Notes: generated by a model from the sequence alone, not told the origin. A stretch of DNA of 39,732 nt from Basidiobolus meristosporus CBS 931.73 (GCA_002104905.1 MCFE01000748.1:1-39732), one strand, 5' to 3'; positions 20,970 to 33,000 are shown, numbered from the stretch's first letter. Numbers and translations: made by a program.

Positions 20970-22242
20970 CTCCCACTTACATTATATATTAATATAATTA
21001 TGAGCTTGCTTTGGTGTTATGCATCTTGTGGCTAAAATTAAATCTGTAAATCACCATCTAGCCTATTGGACTAATGTGTTCTGCAATACATGTTAGGGAT
21101 TGCATATTATTTATAGTAGCTAAGTACAAGCCTATACTATTCATCATATATTTCAGATCAAACTACTCTGAGTCTGAATTCTGATCTCATCACAGGATAT
21201 CTATGAATGAGTAGCATCCACTTGTTTGGAGTGAAGCTTTTTAGATACTGAGCATATCCAGTGATACTGCATAACATCAGGTAGCTGATCTTTCAGGCTT
21301 ACAACTGCTGCTTATTTGAGCATAATTGGTTGATAACTTGCAAAGTTGTGATGCAGTTTCTTTGCAATAGATCTGGATCATCCACAGTTCCAGAATAAAG
21401 TCTAATTTACTTAGACATTGTGTTGAAATATTGGGCTATCTGGTATCATTCAGCAGCTAAAAATCTACTTAAAAATACTACACTAGTCTTAGTCACTGTG
21501 GGACTGATTTGCAACCCCAAATTTGCCAGTTTCTTTGCATCTATGATCCTATAATTATTCCCCTATAGTGTAGACCAAATTAACACTTTTTAACAATCAT
21601 AATGTACTAACCCTGAAACTGTTACAGAATGCTCCTGAATGTTAAGAAACCATCCTTACTTAGTGTTACAGCTATATTACTTCAACAAAGGTATAGATAC
21701 AGATCCTCTTTATGAATAAACAAGAGTGCCACTATTATCACTATACCTTGATAAGTTCCTTATATCCAAAGCACTTCTTCAATCTCAACATATTCTTTGT
21801 ATATCCATAGCTGGATCTGGATAATAGCTTTCCTTGTATATTCCTGATATCTATTGCTAGAGCCAATGGCTGGTCAGCATTGTGGTATCCTTAATCATCA
21901 CTGGTAGATCTAATGTTTCCTCCTCCATACTAGTGCTCTCAATGGATTTAGACTAGGTTTTCTTCATTCTTGATCTGGAATATTGTACTCATACTGAAGC
22001 TAAATCTTATGGTGCTTCCTGTCTTCTAAAACTGAACTAAAGAGATCATATTTATCATTCTGATCTAGGCATTACTTTCTTGGACTGATATTTCTGTTAC
22101 ATTCTGCAAACTTCCTGTTGGCATCTTGACAGGCTTGATATGGTATCACAGATTGCCACAGTCTGATTGGTAGCTATTCATCAAGGCTCCATACCAAGCA
22201 GGGTAGGTATGTTCTCTTACATACCATTGCACTCAAACCATA
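20970..22242. other. Left interior of copia-G, no recognisable coding outside the solo LTR
   Basis: Apart from the solo LTR at 21421-21790, I found no reverse transcriptase or RNase H motif on either strand. It may be decayed pol or unrelated DNA. Confidence 0.4.
21421..21790 (+). repeat. Solo LTR of the copia-F family (370 bp, diverged)
   Basis: The plus strand aligns over its whole length to the reverse complement of the 369 bp LTRs at 34664 and 38981, from TGTTGAAATATTGG to the final ATCTCAACA. Shared runs include ttcagcagctaaaaat and ctgaaactgttacagaat. By eye about 15% divergent. Flanking bases cattg and tattc agree at three of five positions, a possible decayed target duplication. Confidence 0.85.
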
Positions 22243-23600
22243 CTACCAGATCTGGCACTTTGCAATTGTGTAACTCAACCATAACAGCCCTAATTTGCCA
22301 TTGTTACTTTTGGTGGAATATTCCAGCATAGAGCTTAATTGCCAAAGAAAATGGACAAACCCCTGAGCATCTGCATCAACTAAAAACCTTAGGTTAGTCC
22401 TGAGTACCACGTTTATAGCTCCAACTGTGGGGAATTTGACTTCATTGTTCATTATGACATTGATGTTGCCTCTCAGTGCGTGGCTTCTCATGTACTTTTC
22501 TGCTGCTCTTCCAAGCATCAATACTCCATTATCCTTGTGTGATAGGATTGCTGGATCATATGTAGTGTGCAAGATGGTTCAAATCTGGCTTAGGTATTAC
22601 CTAACTCTGTTAAGAAACTGGAAACTTATTGGCTGTAGGTTTTGTTTGCTATCTGGTCCTGAAGATACTTGTTGCTGAATTTTCCTCCTTGATTTAGTTC
22701 TGGATCATGCTGGTAGCATATGCACAGTTTGTCAGATCCCCAAGAGTACTCAGGAACCTCCTGTCTGCAGAGCAATTCTGTTCTGAGATGTTTCATCTAA
22801 GTTGTTCATCCACTTTTATCTAACATAACTATTCACAGGATTGTTCAGATTTGATCAAGTAAACTTCTGTAAAAAGCCATTTCTCTCAGCATCTCTGCAG
22901 CAGATATTACTTGCTGCTGTGTGGCATGTTGCTGGGAGCTGCAAGCAGACTGATCTGATCATAAGAGCAAGAAAAATATCTGATCTATATTATGTATACA
23001 ATTGGCAATCACTTAGTGCCTAGTGATATATGTACCAGTATAGGGCACCAAGTGCATTCCTCAGTAGTATTTCATATAATTTCTATAGTATATATAGAGA
23101 CTATATGCATATACTTTGGTCACAATCTCCAGTAGCACTTTTCATGATGGCATTAAAAGTTCCATGCTCAGATATTCATAGGTATATCTCCTCCCACTGT
23201 TTCTGATACTTAATGAAGACATGTGGTTTGTCTAATAAGCTTCTCACAGAGCCTCAGGATCATTGATACAAGAAATAGTACCAATGTTATATTATGTGCA
23301 CTACTTCAAAATTGGCATGTTTGAGATCCCTGATCTTTGCCCAAATATATTGCTTGCTGGGATTACATGTCTTATCAATGCTTCATCCTGCTGCACATTT
23401 TGTAATTTGAAATGTGTCCAACATGATCTCCTCAGCATATGACCTCTCTCTTCTCTCAATATCCCCATTAAAGGCAAAGGCCTTTCTCTCCATAACACTA
23501 TATGCTACCTAGCAGTACCTAGCAATGGCAGGACTTTTCTGTCTTTTGTAATTCCAGGTAGACGAGGTAGTCTTTCTGCAGAATGAAGACACCCAGCATA
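22243..23600 (-). pseudogene. Copia-G gag-protease remnant
   Basis: The clearest piece (22572-22243) has HTTYDPAILSHKDNG, then GNINVIMNNEVK, AINVVLRTNLRFLVDADAQG and NGKL, the spacing of the protease to GAG-pre-integrase stretch of copia polyproteins (compare the VLYVP...LLSVSKA block of the others). Further right a decayed Gag region includes RERPLPLMGILREE (~23495). Frame breaks throughout. Family assignment is tentative. Confidence 0.45.
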
Positions 23601-23623
23601 TAGCAAGCTTGGTGCTCATAAGC

Positions 23624-23775
23624 TCTTGAAATATTGGAGAGATATATCAGAGGTGAAATGGAGAATTAGAAGATTTACATGATAGTCACTTGCTAATTTA
23701 TTGAGTTGCAACACAGTATTGAAGCTTATTGCAGAACTACATAAGTGTATCTATTTGCTCATTATTATGATTGAT
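23624..23775 (-). repeat. 5' LTR of copia-G, truncated
   Basis: Aligns to the first ~150 bases of the 20626 LTR (tcttgaaatattgg..., agaagatttacatgata, ttgcagaactacataa) and loses similarity at ~23775. Confidence 0.75.
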
Positions 23776-24137
23776 ACAATTGATGGCATTTTGCAGATAA
23801 GTGTATAAGCTTTCTACAGTACTATAATAACTGCTCTACTCAAACTTTGTAGTGCACCAAACACATTGTAGCTGGAGGTTCATGAGCCTTCTGGGCAACT
23901 TTATGGCATATTAACAGCAGTTTTTGCCTCTATGATTGCAAAAATAGCAAAATGAATAATAATGCTGCTATGGTCTTTAGTCAAGGTTGACCTGATGTTA
24001 AGGTGATTGAAATGGAGTCTTCATGTATTTGAGCTGCCCTCTACAGCTAATTCATGAGGTTTTCTAATTATAAATAACCTTATGGTCTTTAGGCAACCAA
24101 TGTATCAATCTTTTTTGGCATTATCATGGCAGTACAG
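23776..24137. other. Unassigned DNA left of the solo LTR
   Basis: By position this should contain the missing right terminus of CACTA-C, but I do not find CCCTATG or a convincing alignment except for ~20 bases next to 24137 (catggcagtac). Two similar words, atggtctttag, occur at ~23973 and ~24085. Contents otherwise unknown. Confidence 0.4.
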
Positions 24138-24142
24138 TGTCC

Positions 24143-24486
24143 TGTTGAAAAGTCAGAGCTATATAGTGGAAGTGAAATGGAGAATTAGTAGACTTACTTG
24201 ATATTCACTTGTTGTTTCATTGAGTTTCAACACAGTATTTATACCTATTGCAGAAATACTTGAGTGTACTACTTGGTCATTGTTGGGAAGGTCTCAGGAA
24301 CACATGTGCCAGGTTTCAGCTCATTTTGACAAGTTTCAAATTTTTCTAAAATTCTGTGTCTCAGTTCATAATGATTAGCATGCATCTTACAAGCTAATTT
24401 CTAAGTTATTATTCCAAACAGATCATTAAACAAAGTGCTATTACATATTATACTAATAATCAGGTCAACTCCTAATTACTTCAAAA
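24143..24486 (-). repeat. Solo LTR of the copia-G family in CACTA-C (344 bp)
   Basis: Starts TGTTGAAAAGTC, ends TACTTCAAAA, same length as the LTR at 20626. A perfect 5-base duplication, tgtcc, lies at 24138-24142 and 24487-24491. CACTA-C sequence continues on both sides (catggcagtac left, tatagctag right). Confidence 0.88.
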
Positions 24487-25085
24487 TGTCCTATAGCTAG
24501 TCTTGCATAATGCTTCCATATCATTTTTGATATGGTTTTTCTTTTATCTACCTCTCCTTGTACTATTCACTTTTCCACTGTGAAATTGCAGCTTTGCATT
24601 TGCTTACTCACTATTACCATGGGTATCCCACATATACTTTGAGCCAGAATCAAGTAACACCTTGTGAGTTGTATCTTCTATGCACATGCATATCCAATGC
24701 ACTCAATGCACTTTTATCATGAAAACATAGTTGCTCTTAGGTGTACATTTGCAAAGTTGTTGTGTATCATGATTTGCTGTTATCTAAGATTTGCACATGC
24801 ATATGCTTAATTGCCACCACTGTGCCATGAGACTTATTAGCAACCTACAAAATATCTTTTGATACTTGACAATCAGATCCATCTCCCTGCTGGATTCTAG
24901 TCCCTCTGACTCATATACACTGCTTCTTTTTTGTGTCAATTCAATTCTCATAAACATAGAAATTGGCCTACACTCAAGTGAAACCTGGCATTCTTTGGTA
25001 ATGTTGTCTCAATGACAATAAATTGCTTGTTTTATCCAATCTGACCTTGGCTTGCTTACAAATACAATTCCTCATCTCTCAGATT
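24487..25085 (-). pseudogene. CACTA-C 3' region downstream of the transposase core
   Basis: Reverse-complement alignment to ~11840-12390 of CACTA-A: the plus words tagtcttgcataatgct, gtatcccacatata and tgttttatccaatctgacc correspond to the A sequence after the FWEFP block. No open frame of note. It ends at the junction with the gypsy relic near 25085. Confidence 0.7.
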
Positions 25086-25089
25086 GTTT

Positions 25090-26222
25090 CACAGCCTGTA
25101 AGGAAAGGGTACAGCAGCTTTCTATAGCTGGCCTTGATTGGTTTTGCAGCTTGGGCATGTTTTCCCTAGCTTCTAAGTCTCATTTCTCATTCTGAGCTAA
25201 TATGCTGAAGGTTTCACAAGGCTGTAGGTTTCTTCATTTCCAGGATATCCTTATTGGTTGAGTGGCTTGTAAGTTTAATCCAGGTGAGCAAGATAGGGGC
25301 AATAGAGAATAGAGCCTCCATCAACAATTTGGTAGGCTGTTTCATCCTGTACTACAAGTTTGCTGGCATCATTCCAGACATTTGCCTTAATATCCTCATC
25401 CACCTTATTAGGAATGGCATGGCCATCAAAGTACTTGGGTGATAAGCTTGGCCATTCTGATTCATGTACCAGGTTGGGCTATGCGACTGGTTCTAGTCTT
25501 GATAACATGTCAGCAACTGTATTTTTTTCTCTCAGGTCAGTGGTCTATCACCAAGTTGAATTGTTGAAATATTCACTGCATCTTGTCACTCAGTTGTATA
25601 GTACCATCAGATTAAATATATACCTGAGTAAGGTGGGTTCAATCTCTGCAGTGCATTTGACTCCTATAATGTTGCATCTAGATGTCTTCAAGCAGTGTAT
25701 TATGGCAAGAATCCTCTTATCATCCACTTGATAGTTTTCTTCTGCTGAGTTCAGTTTCTTTAATACAAGAGCAACTGGTCATTCCTTTTCCTCATGTACT
25801 TGGCTCAGTACTCCATTAATTCCATAATCTGAAGCATCTCTTCAAAGAGTAAATTCTGTTCTGAATTTAGGTATTCTTAGCTTAGCAGCTTGGCAAGCTC
25901 ACTCTTCAACACCTGAAAGACAGCCTCACAGGCCATGTCAGATTTCAAAGTCTTGTCTCTCTTGAGGATATTAGTCAAAGGGGCAGCAAGACTTGCAAAT
26001 GACTTGACAAATCTCCAATGACAGAAAGCTTGTCAAAGAAAAAATCTGAGAACTGAGATGCTATGGGGCTGTTTCAGATTCCTGATACCTTCCACTTTCT
26101 TGGGGTCTAAGGTCTCTATTGTGCCAGCCATTATGTGTCTCAGATATTTGACATGTTCCTTGAAAAATTCACACTTTGCTAACTTGCCATATAGCTTGTT
26201 CTCTCTAGCTTCTTGGCAGCTA
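25090..26222 (-). pseudogene. Ty3/gypsy pol relic: RT end, RNase H, integrase zinc finger
   Basis: From right: ENKLYGKLAKCEFFKEHVKY and DPKKVEG (~26195-26080), the C-terminal signature of gypsy reverse transcriptase; DASDYGINGVLSQ (~25830), the RNase H start; LNSAEENYQVDDKRILAI (~25745), RNase H; then NTVADMLSRLEP (~25505), ESEWPSLSPKYFDG (~25465), and TCPSCKTNQ (~25160), the linker and HHCC finger before integrase. Stops and frame shifts are frequent. No LTR, gag, protease or N-terminal RT is attached, so it is a truncated piece of ~1.1 kb within CACTA-C. Confidence 0.85.
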
Positions 26223-27403
26223 TGCAGGTAGGATGGTGTTTTAGACCCATATATTAGTCAAAATACCATAAGGTTTCTGCTCTGATACAATAAGAGGGGT
26301 GGTAGATTCAGGTTGATGAGGACTGTGCCAAAGCAGCATATGCCGGTAGAGTACTAGTTGAGCAAGAATCCATCAAGTGCCAAGGCAAAGGCACAGTCAT
26401 ATGTTCCCTCAAGTTAGCCCTTGCTTGTAAGTTGTTTTTAGTACTTGCCATCAAAAGTATTGCAAATGTTTGCGCTTCATTGATATTGAGTGTAATACTT
26501 TATAGCTTCACAACTTTTGCTGGACCACATTAGGTTCTATAGCTGGGGTATTGCTGGCATAACTCTGGTGTGTGAGCAATGGTCTCCTCCTATGGTGGTG
26601 GATTCATGATAAGTTGGATACCTGCAATGGTGGCATTTTCTGATATGAATGGCATGAAACTGCTAACACATGCTGGTATCAGGGTGGTCTCTGGGTATTA
26701 TGTAGCCAGCTGCATGATAGTTATTCAATTGTACCATGCACATGGTAAGTTGCATCCTGGAATGATTTTAGCAAGAAATATTAGTAAGCCCCCACAGCCC
26801 CCTTTGCAGATATATGTGCCAACATGCAACTTCTCAAGCAACAACACTACATCATTTACTAGTAGATGGATTACTGGGCATAATTGACTCCATAAAGTAC
26901 CCTTGGCAATTCTTTCTATGGGTGTAGTCTCAGTACATATTGGAATTTGGCCAGGCTCATACAAAGCACATTTCAAAGTATCCTTGTCATTTATTCCATA
27001 GATGTCATCTCATTTCATCATGGTCTTGCTGGGCTCATACAGGGTACTATTGTTTGGGGAGATTAGCTCACAATTCATCAATGAGCCTTTTTCTAAGCTC
27101 TGACTCAGTGTGCCATATTCAGAAAGCTGAGGTGAACCTTAAGACATCACACTCATCCAATTTGGTTTTTGCAAGGTAACAAGTACAACTAGGTGCTATT
27201 ATGGAGGTATAAAACAGCTAGTACACTGTTGTTGATGTTAGTGATGAATGGTCAAATATGACTTGTGTGGCAAAACACTGTACATGTACCTTGTAATACT
27301 TCCTATGCAGTCAGAATGCTCAATGGCTTAGACACTTGTTACAATAGCTACATGGTCTTTTTTCTCTTCTCTTACAGTGATAAATGAAAGTAGTCTTAAC
27401 CAT
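26223..27403 (-). pseudogene. CACTA-C tnp2-like transposase, N-terminal half
   Basis: Start by alignment at 27403 (ATG equivalent to 9602 and 30361). It includes the zinc-finger stretch, the acidic linker, the FALALDGF block (~26380) and VLINLNLPP (~26320), ending at SKTPSYLHS next to the gypsy relic. Many stops. Antisense frames such as 26579-26887 are shadows. Confidence 0.75.
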
Positions 27404-27674
27404 GAGGCAAACAGCTTGACATTCAACTACATAACACTATTCTATCACTCCTTTGTCTATACTTGTGTGTACTTATGACAGTCCTATATTTAAAACATTC
27501 TGTATACATAAATGTAAAATTCAATGATGATCTGACACAGTAAGCATTATAAATAAGGTTGTAATACCATATCCACATGTAAATGTAGCACTATTTCCTC
27601 TTTGGTCTGACTCACTTCTATATATATGCCACCATAAAATAAAGCAAAGTTGTTTGGTTCCCAACCAAGCCACA
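27404..27674. promoter_or_regulatory. Divergent spacer of CACTA-C
   Basis: 270 bases between the two divergent starts. It contains tctatatatatg (~27619-27630) about 50 bases before the accessory ATG, a TATA-like box, and words shared with the spacer of copy B (tatgccacc/gtgccac, ttgtttggttcccaaccaa). Role as bidirectional promoter is inferred. Confidence 0.5.
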
Positions 27675-28238
27675 ATGCAGACAGCAGCAGAAGGGCAGCT
27701 CAATCAGAGCTTACTTTTACATTCAGTGCAACAAACAGGCTCCCATCCATAAATAGCCGTGTTGACAGTGTGCCTACTGAAGGTAATACACACTTCTTAG
27801 GCTCTTAGTCTAGTAAGCAATTGAAAATCTCTGCCAGGCTACAAGCTGACCATAATGCTCAGGCAGATGAGAATGCAGCAAATGCAGTACCTTGAGTTCA
27901 GGGCCAGCAAGTGGCTGTCATCATATCACCCCCAACTGTATTAGCTAGTATGTTGTCAGCTCATATCAAAGCATTGAGGAGGTGATTGAGTGCAGTAGCT
28001 GATATGGTTGATGCAATGGCCTAGAGAAATCAGGAAATAGTCCAGAAACCAAATGAGCAAATTACACATGTAGAGTAGTGAATATCCCAGGAAGAGAACG
28101 CAGTATTCTTGCTGCAAAGAAGGAACTCAAGCAGCTCAAGTCATAGCCAAGCATTGAGCCATTTCCCAATGCAATAGTACAGGAACACCATACAGTCTAA
28201 GCACAATTGTGTTCAAAGATAATGCCCAGAGAAATACC
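27675..28238 (+). pseudogene. CACTA-C accessory gene, N-terminal part
   Basis: ATG at 27675 (MQTAAEGQLNQ), giving the fullest view of this gene's N-terminus. It then has QADENAANAVP (~27860), ISPPTVLASML and ADMVDAMA...NQEIVQK (~28000-28050), as in copies A and B. Stops interrupt it. CACTA-B is inserted at 28238 just before the conserved helical domain, which resumes at 33470. Confidence 0.6.
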
Positions 28239-28635
28239 CCCTATGAAAAATTATTGTAATGATCCAGTTAAAAGGGAGTCACAAAGTTCAAGTCCCATGA
28301 CTAAGAGGTACTAATCCTGTCATGACACCGTCCAAAGGCTGTTGAACAATAATTGCACCTCAGATTTTGCAAAAAACTTGGTCAAAATTTTTCATCACAA
28401 CAATGTATAAGTGGCTTTTGATTGCTTCCCTGCAAATTTACTCAGTTTCTGATCCCAGTCACTCTATCACCTCCTACATTTGTGTGCATTGATTGGCTAT
28501 TGCCATGTTTCACAATCCTTACTTCTTGACTCAACTATTTCACTTACTTTTCATGCATATAAATGTATTTATTCCATTGAAACTTCAGTTGTACCACAAT
28601 TGCCAATTGTATTGTCCTACACAAGTCCCAATGCC

Positions 28636-30110
28636 TTACACTAGCATCAAGCCCAACCCACACTCAACAAGTAACTCCATTAAAATCCACCACTCAATAA
28701 GTATTTCTGCTGTAACACTCTGGTTCCACAACTTTAGTGGGAACCCAACAGCTTTATGCCATTTGTCATTCACTGGTTCCCACACATCCTGGTCTTCAGC
28801 CAGCACTGCAAGGTCTAGCCCCTCATCTGCCAGTCTGTGCAATAAATCCTGGCAATATTCCAGCGCATTTTCTTGAGCACTGCTCTTTAAGAAGTGCTGT
28901 AACCTCTTGGTGTGCCTTTTAATGTTCCAAAATTCCCTTGAAAGCATTGTAATAGTCTTTCAAGCACTTGTTGTTGTAGCCTTGTCAGTCAGTGGGATCT
29001 CCACTGTGTCATTAATGGAGGATATTGAGGCGGTGCTAGACAAATTGCCTTTTTCTGCAAACTCATCTACCTTGCTGGAGTGTAGCTCAACAGGCTGCGC
29101 TTCCAACTCTTGTGAAAACAGCTGTTTTCTTGTTGGTAATTCTTCTTGGCTGTGATGGGATTCAGTCTGCTCTGCGCTTGTGGCATTAATTGGCAAGATC
29201 TGCAGTCTTTTTGCATACCTCCCTGTCTCAGACTTGGTTAGACATTTTTCCCTTTACCTTCTCCTTTATCACTGCCCGGTCTTTCACAGCTACCTTGTCT
29301 GAGTGCTTCCTTAAAGAACTATGTTTCCTGCTTGATAGATTCTGCTCTGACACATCTACTTTGGCCTGCTTGTCCCTTGCTGGTACTCTTCTGGCAACCT
29401 GCAATTTCTTTTCTGCTTGCTTTGAGCTCTCAGCTGTAGTTGTGACATGCTCCTGTAAAAGCTGCTGGTTTTTATCACTGCAAGGTCCTTCATTGCTACT
29501 TTGATTCAGTGGTTCTTAAGTGAAACTGCACTTTTTCCTTGATCAATGTTGTGCTGGTGCATCTATGTCTGCCTGCTTGTTCCCTATTAACACTCTTCCA
29601 GCTACCTGACATCTCTTAGATGCTTGTCTAGAGCTTTTGGCCTTGCTTGTGACCAGCTCTTGAGGAAGCGGCTAGTTTTTGGCCATGGCACCCTTGTTCT
29701 TCTGCCTTTGGTAGCTTCTGCTATTCTTCTGAGTATCTCTGGGCCATTACATCTATCCTATCAGCCACTGTACCTAATTGGCCCATTAATACTTTGGTAT
29801 GAGCTTACAACATATTTGCTAATATGGGTGGTGGTGATGTTATGACAGCCTCTTGATAGTCTTCAACTGAGGGTACTGCATTTGCTACATTCTCATCTGC
29901 CTGAGCATAAAGGTCAGCTTGTGGCTCCACAGAGGTTTTCAATTGCCTACCTGACAGAGAGCCTGAGGAGTTGCATTACTCCTTCAGTGGGCAAACTGTC
30001 CACAAGGCCTTTGTTGGATGCAGCCTTGCTTGTTGCACTGAGTGTCAAAGCAAGTTGTGGTGCAACTGTTCTTCTGTTGCTTTCAATGGTGAGGATTGGC
30101 TGGGAACCAG
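28636..30110 (-). pseudogene. CACTA-B accessory gene (internal deletion, doubled repeat unit)
   Basis: From right: LSATSKA and ADLYAQADENVANAVPS (~29910), ADRIDVMAQR (~29750). An internal deletion of ~480 bases against CACTA-A at ~29740 then removes the helical domain. Two tandem ~68-residue basic units follow (~29650-29260), with SSRQASKRCQVAGRV and SSKQAEKKLQVARRVPARDK as equivalent segments. Then EEIPTRKQ-like and EVDEFAEKG-type residues, and the C-terminal block (28947-28636) with ENALEYCQDLLHRLADE and EPVNDKWHKAVGF. Function unknown. Confidence 0.6.
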
Positions 30111-30121
30111 ACAACTTTGCT

Positions 30122-30360
30122 TTATTTCTTACCAGTGTATATATGGAAGTGAGTCAAACCAAAGGGGAAGTAGTGTTTCATATATGTGTGTATTTGGTGC
30201 CACAACTTTATTTATAATGCTTACCATAGCATGTCATCATTCAATCTTACATTCATGTAGGTGCAATGTCTCAAACACAAGACTGTCTTACGTTCACATG
30301 AGTATTGACCAAAAAGTGATATAATAGCATTATGTTGTTGAAGATCAAACCATTTGCCCC
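30122..30360. promoter_or_regulatory. Divergent spacer of CACTA-B
   Basis: Contains gtgtatatatgg (~30136), tatatgtgtgtat (~30180) and a stretch matching the other copies up to the transposase ATG at 30361. Probably a shared promoter for the two genes. Confidence 0.5.
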
Positions 30361-33000
30361 ATGGACAAGACTACTTTGACTCAACACTGTAAGAGAAGAA
30401 AAAAAAGACCATGTGGCTATTGTAGCAAGCTGCTCAGCCATGAAGCATGCAGACAGCATAGGAAGTATTACAGGGATCATGGCCAGTGTTTTGCCACACA
30501 AGTCACATTTGACCATTTGGTGGCCACTACTGTACCAGCATTATCTTGCTGGCCAGTTGATACTTCTATATTGGCACCTGGTTGTCTTTGTTGCTTTGTG
30601 CAAACTGTGTTAGGTAAGTTTGTGACACCTTTAGGCTCACCTCAGTCTTCTGAATATAGCATGCAGAGTGATAGCTCTGACAAAGAAGGTTCATTGATGG
30701 ATATTGAGCCTATCTCCCCTAACAACAGTACCACATATGAGCCTGGTCAAATCCGTATATGCAATGAGAAAACACCCATTGAAACAAATGCCAAGGATAC
30801 TATATTCAGCTAAGTGAGTCTGGTGATTCATCTACTGGTGGATGATGTAATGTTGTGGCTAGAGTAGTGGCAAAATCATACTGGGATGCAACTTACCATG
30901 TACATAGTACAAGTGGACAACTATCATGTGGCTGGTAATGTATGATCCAGACACACTCCTAATTCCAGCATGAACAGTTGTGTGGCATTCACATCCAAAA
31001 ATGCTACCATTGCAACATGTCCAAATTGTCAGGAATCCACCACCATTGAGGGAAAGCATTGTTTGCACTCCAGATATATTCTGGACATACCCTGTCTGAG
31101 GAAGCTGATGCAGTCCAACAAATAGTGCAAAGCATTCAGTACCTTGCTCAGTATAAGTCAAGTGTAAATATATCTAATATATTTGATGGCAAACATTACA
31201 AACAACTAAGAAGCAAGGGCTACTTTGAAGGTATACATGACCATGCCTTTGCCTTAGCACTTGATGGATTCTCATTCAAAAATACTCTACCAGCAATCCT
31301 GCTGATTACTGATTCTCATCAATCTGAATCTGCCGCCCATCTTTCAATATCAGAGTAATGATCTGATGTTAGTCTCATTGGTATCTGGAACTAAATCACC
31401 GTCCAACCTGGATAGCTACCTATATCCATTGCTGGATGAGTTTTGTATGCTTTCCAGCATGGTAGCAGTTGATGGCTGTCATATAAAGTGCATATTATTA
31501 TCTGCCTTGGAGATACCCCAGCCATCAGCAAGAAAGCATGTTTTTCCAAGCACAATGGACAGTATTGCTGTTGAGTGTGCAAGATCCAGGGGATTTACTC
31601 TATAGCTCACAAACATAATTATTACCCAAACACCAGCACTAAGAACATCATCTTTCCGCAGAGAGAACACACAGAAGTCAGCAGGCAATTGCAGCAAAGA
31701 TGGCAAGCTATAAGCCATTGACTGGAATATGGAATCAGGCAGAAACCAAAGAAACTTCAGATAGAGCGTATCTGTTGGAGCAAAAGCTCTCCAGTGGGAG
31801 AAATGCATTTGCTTTTCAACAGAATCCCTCTAGTGATGACCAAGTTTTACATAGGGCTTATTAAGCTAAATGAGCCCTTTGAGATATGGGAGATATTTGA
31901 GAGAATTGGAAAGTTATTGCAGAGTATCTGCTACCCTTAGTACTTCTCATGGGCTCCAATTAGCATTCATATGCATATGCAACAATACAAATGCAAAGAC
32001 TGAATGAGCTGGATATGCATTTATTCAAGTGGCATTCTGATGCCATTCCTACCAAGCATACATTGGAAGCATGGGGAGTCATATGTGGACATTGTAGGAA
32101 TATTTATCTACAAGCAGATCACCAATGCCAACTTGACACATCTAAAGCTGTTGTGCAAAGAGTTTGTTACAGGATTTGAGGGGCTACACTACAAACATCA
32201 AGCTCAATGTGTAGGTCTCTGCCACTACTGTATCCATTCTCTACTCCATCTTGCATGATGCGTGGAGTATATTAGGCCTTGCTTCACCTTTTGGGAGTTT
32301 CCTATGCAGTGGATGTGTGGAGAGATAAGAAGACAAGTAAAGTTGCAGGTACTACCATATCCCAATCTCATCAAGAATATTACCTACAGGTCTGTCATGG
32401 ATGTGATGAGTTGGCACATGGAGGACAGTCAGGAGAAGTTGGAAAATACCAAGGACAAATGTGCACATGGAGACACCTATTCCTATGGCATTAAGAAGTC
32501 AAGTAGCCCTAATGAGTGGGTAATCAGCTAAGGAATGCAAAGTTGGGTTGGGTGCAACAAGCAACCAATTTGATTAGGAAAACTCTAACAAGGTATGCTG
32601 GATTTCTCTTGGTCATAAGCCAACTTCTACACCATTCAATACAGAATTCACACAAACAAAAGCCAGAGCACATCTATATGGGGGACCAGAGTCCAGCAGG
32701 GAGGAGGAATATACTGGCTAAATACCAACAAGTTCTTTGTGGATATTCAGGAGGTATTCATGGCTGAAGTGGCAACAACCAAACACATGTTTGCAGGAAG
32801 TATATGTAAACAGCAATACAAGGTATATGGAAACTTTGCAAGTTTCACACTAAAAAGTTGTAAAGTTGAGGTGATAGAAGTATATCAATTGTGGCAGGTA
32901 TGCATGATTGTAGAGGTTAGTATGCAGGAGGCCTTAGTTTTTTTTGATTCAAACAATATGTGGAATACCTAAGGTGGTAGTGGGCCAGCAAATCAAGAGG
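30361..33000 (+). pseudogene. CACTA-B tnp2-like transposase (broken)
   Basis: From ATG 30361: CKRRKKRPCGYCSKLLSHEA with HRKYYRDHGQC, a zinc-finger-like N-terminus; an acidic Ser/Pro linker; CPNCQEST (~31020) and RYILDIPCLRKL; LILINLNLPPIF (~31310); KSPSNLDSYLYPLLDEFCML (~31400-31450); then KDWMNW-like residues, ITNANLTHLKLLCKEF (~32115) and FTFWEFPMQWMCGEIRRQVK (~32285). This motif order matches the tnp2/Transposase_21 family of fungal CACTA elements. Stops, for example at ~30811 and ~31605, make it a pseudogene unless spliced. Confidence 0.85.

Larger units (their letters stand above)
20626..23775 (-). mobile_element. Copia-G: decayed copia-like element, truncated in its 5' LTR
   Basis: 3' LTR 20626-20969 followed by a polypurine tract (ctcccacttac on plus). 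5' LTR from 23624, preceded by a decayed primer site (gtgctcataagc, 23612-23623), but it stops matching at ~23775. The interior is only ~2.65 kb, including a 370 bp solo LTR, so the reverse-transcriptase part is probably deleted. Five bases before the left LTR are aatgc; the duplicate cannot be tested. Confidence 0.7.

Noticed and set aside
21700-21790. Reverse transcriptase-like frame on the minus strand
   Set aside because: The segment is the end of a solo LTR of the copia-F family in plus orientation.
23776-24137. Right terminus of CACTA-C
   Set aside because: No terminal repeat word and no convincing alignment beyond the last ~20 bases.
24900-25085. Integrase zinc finger of the gypsy relic (CKQAKVR-like residues)
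   Set aside because: The DNA aligns to the CACTA-A 3' region (aagcaagtt..., aaacaagcaa words), so the resemblance is chance.
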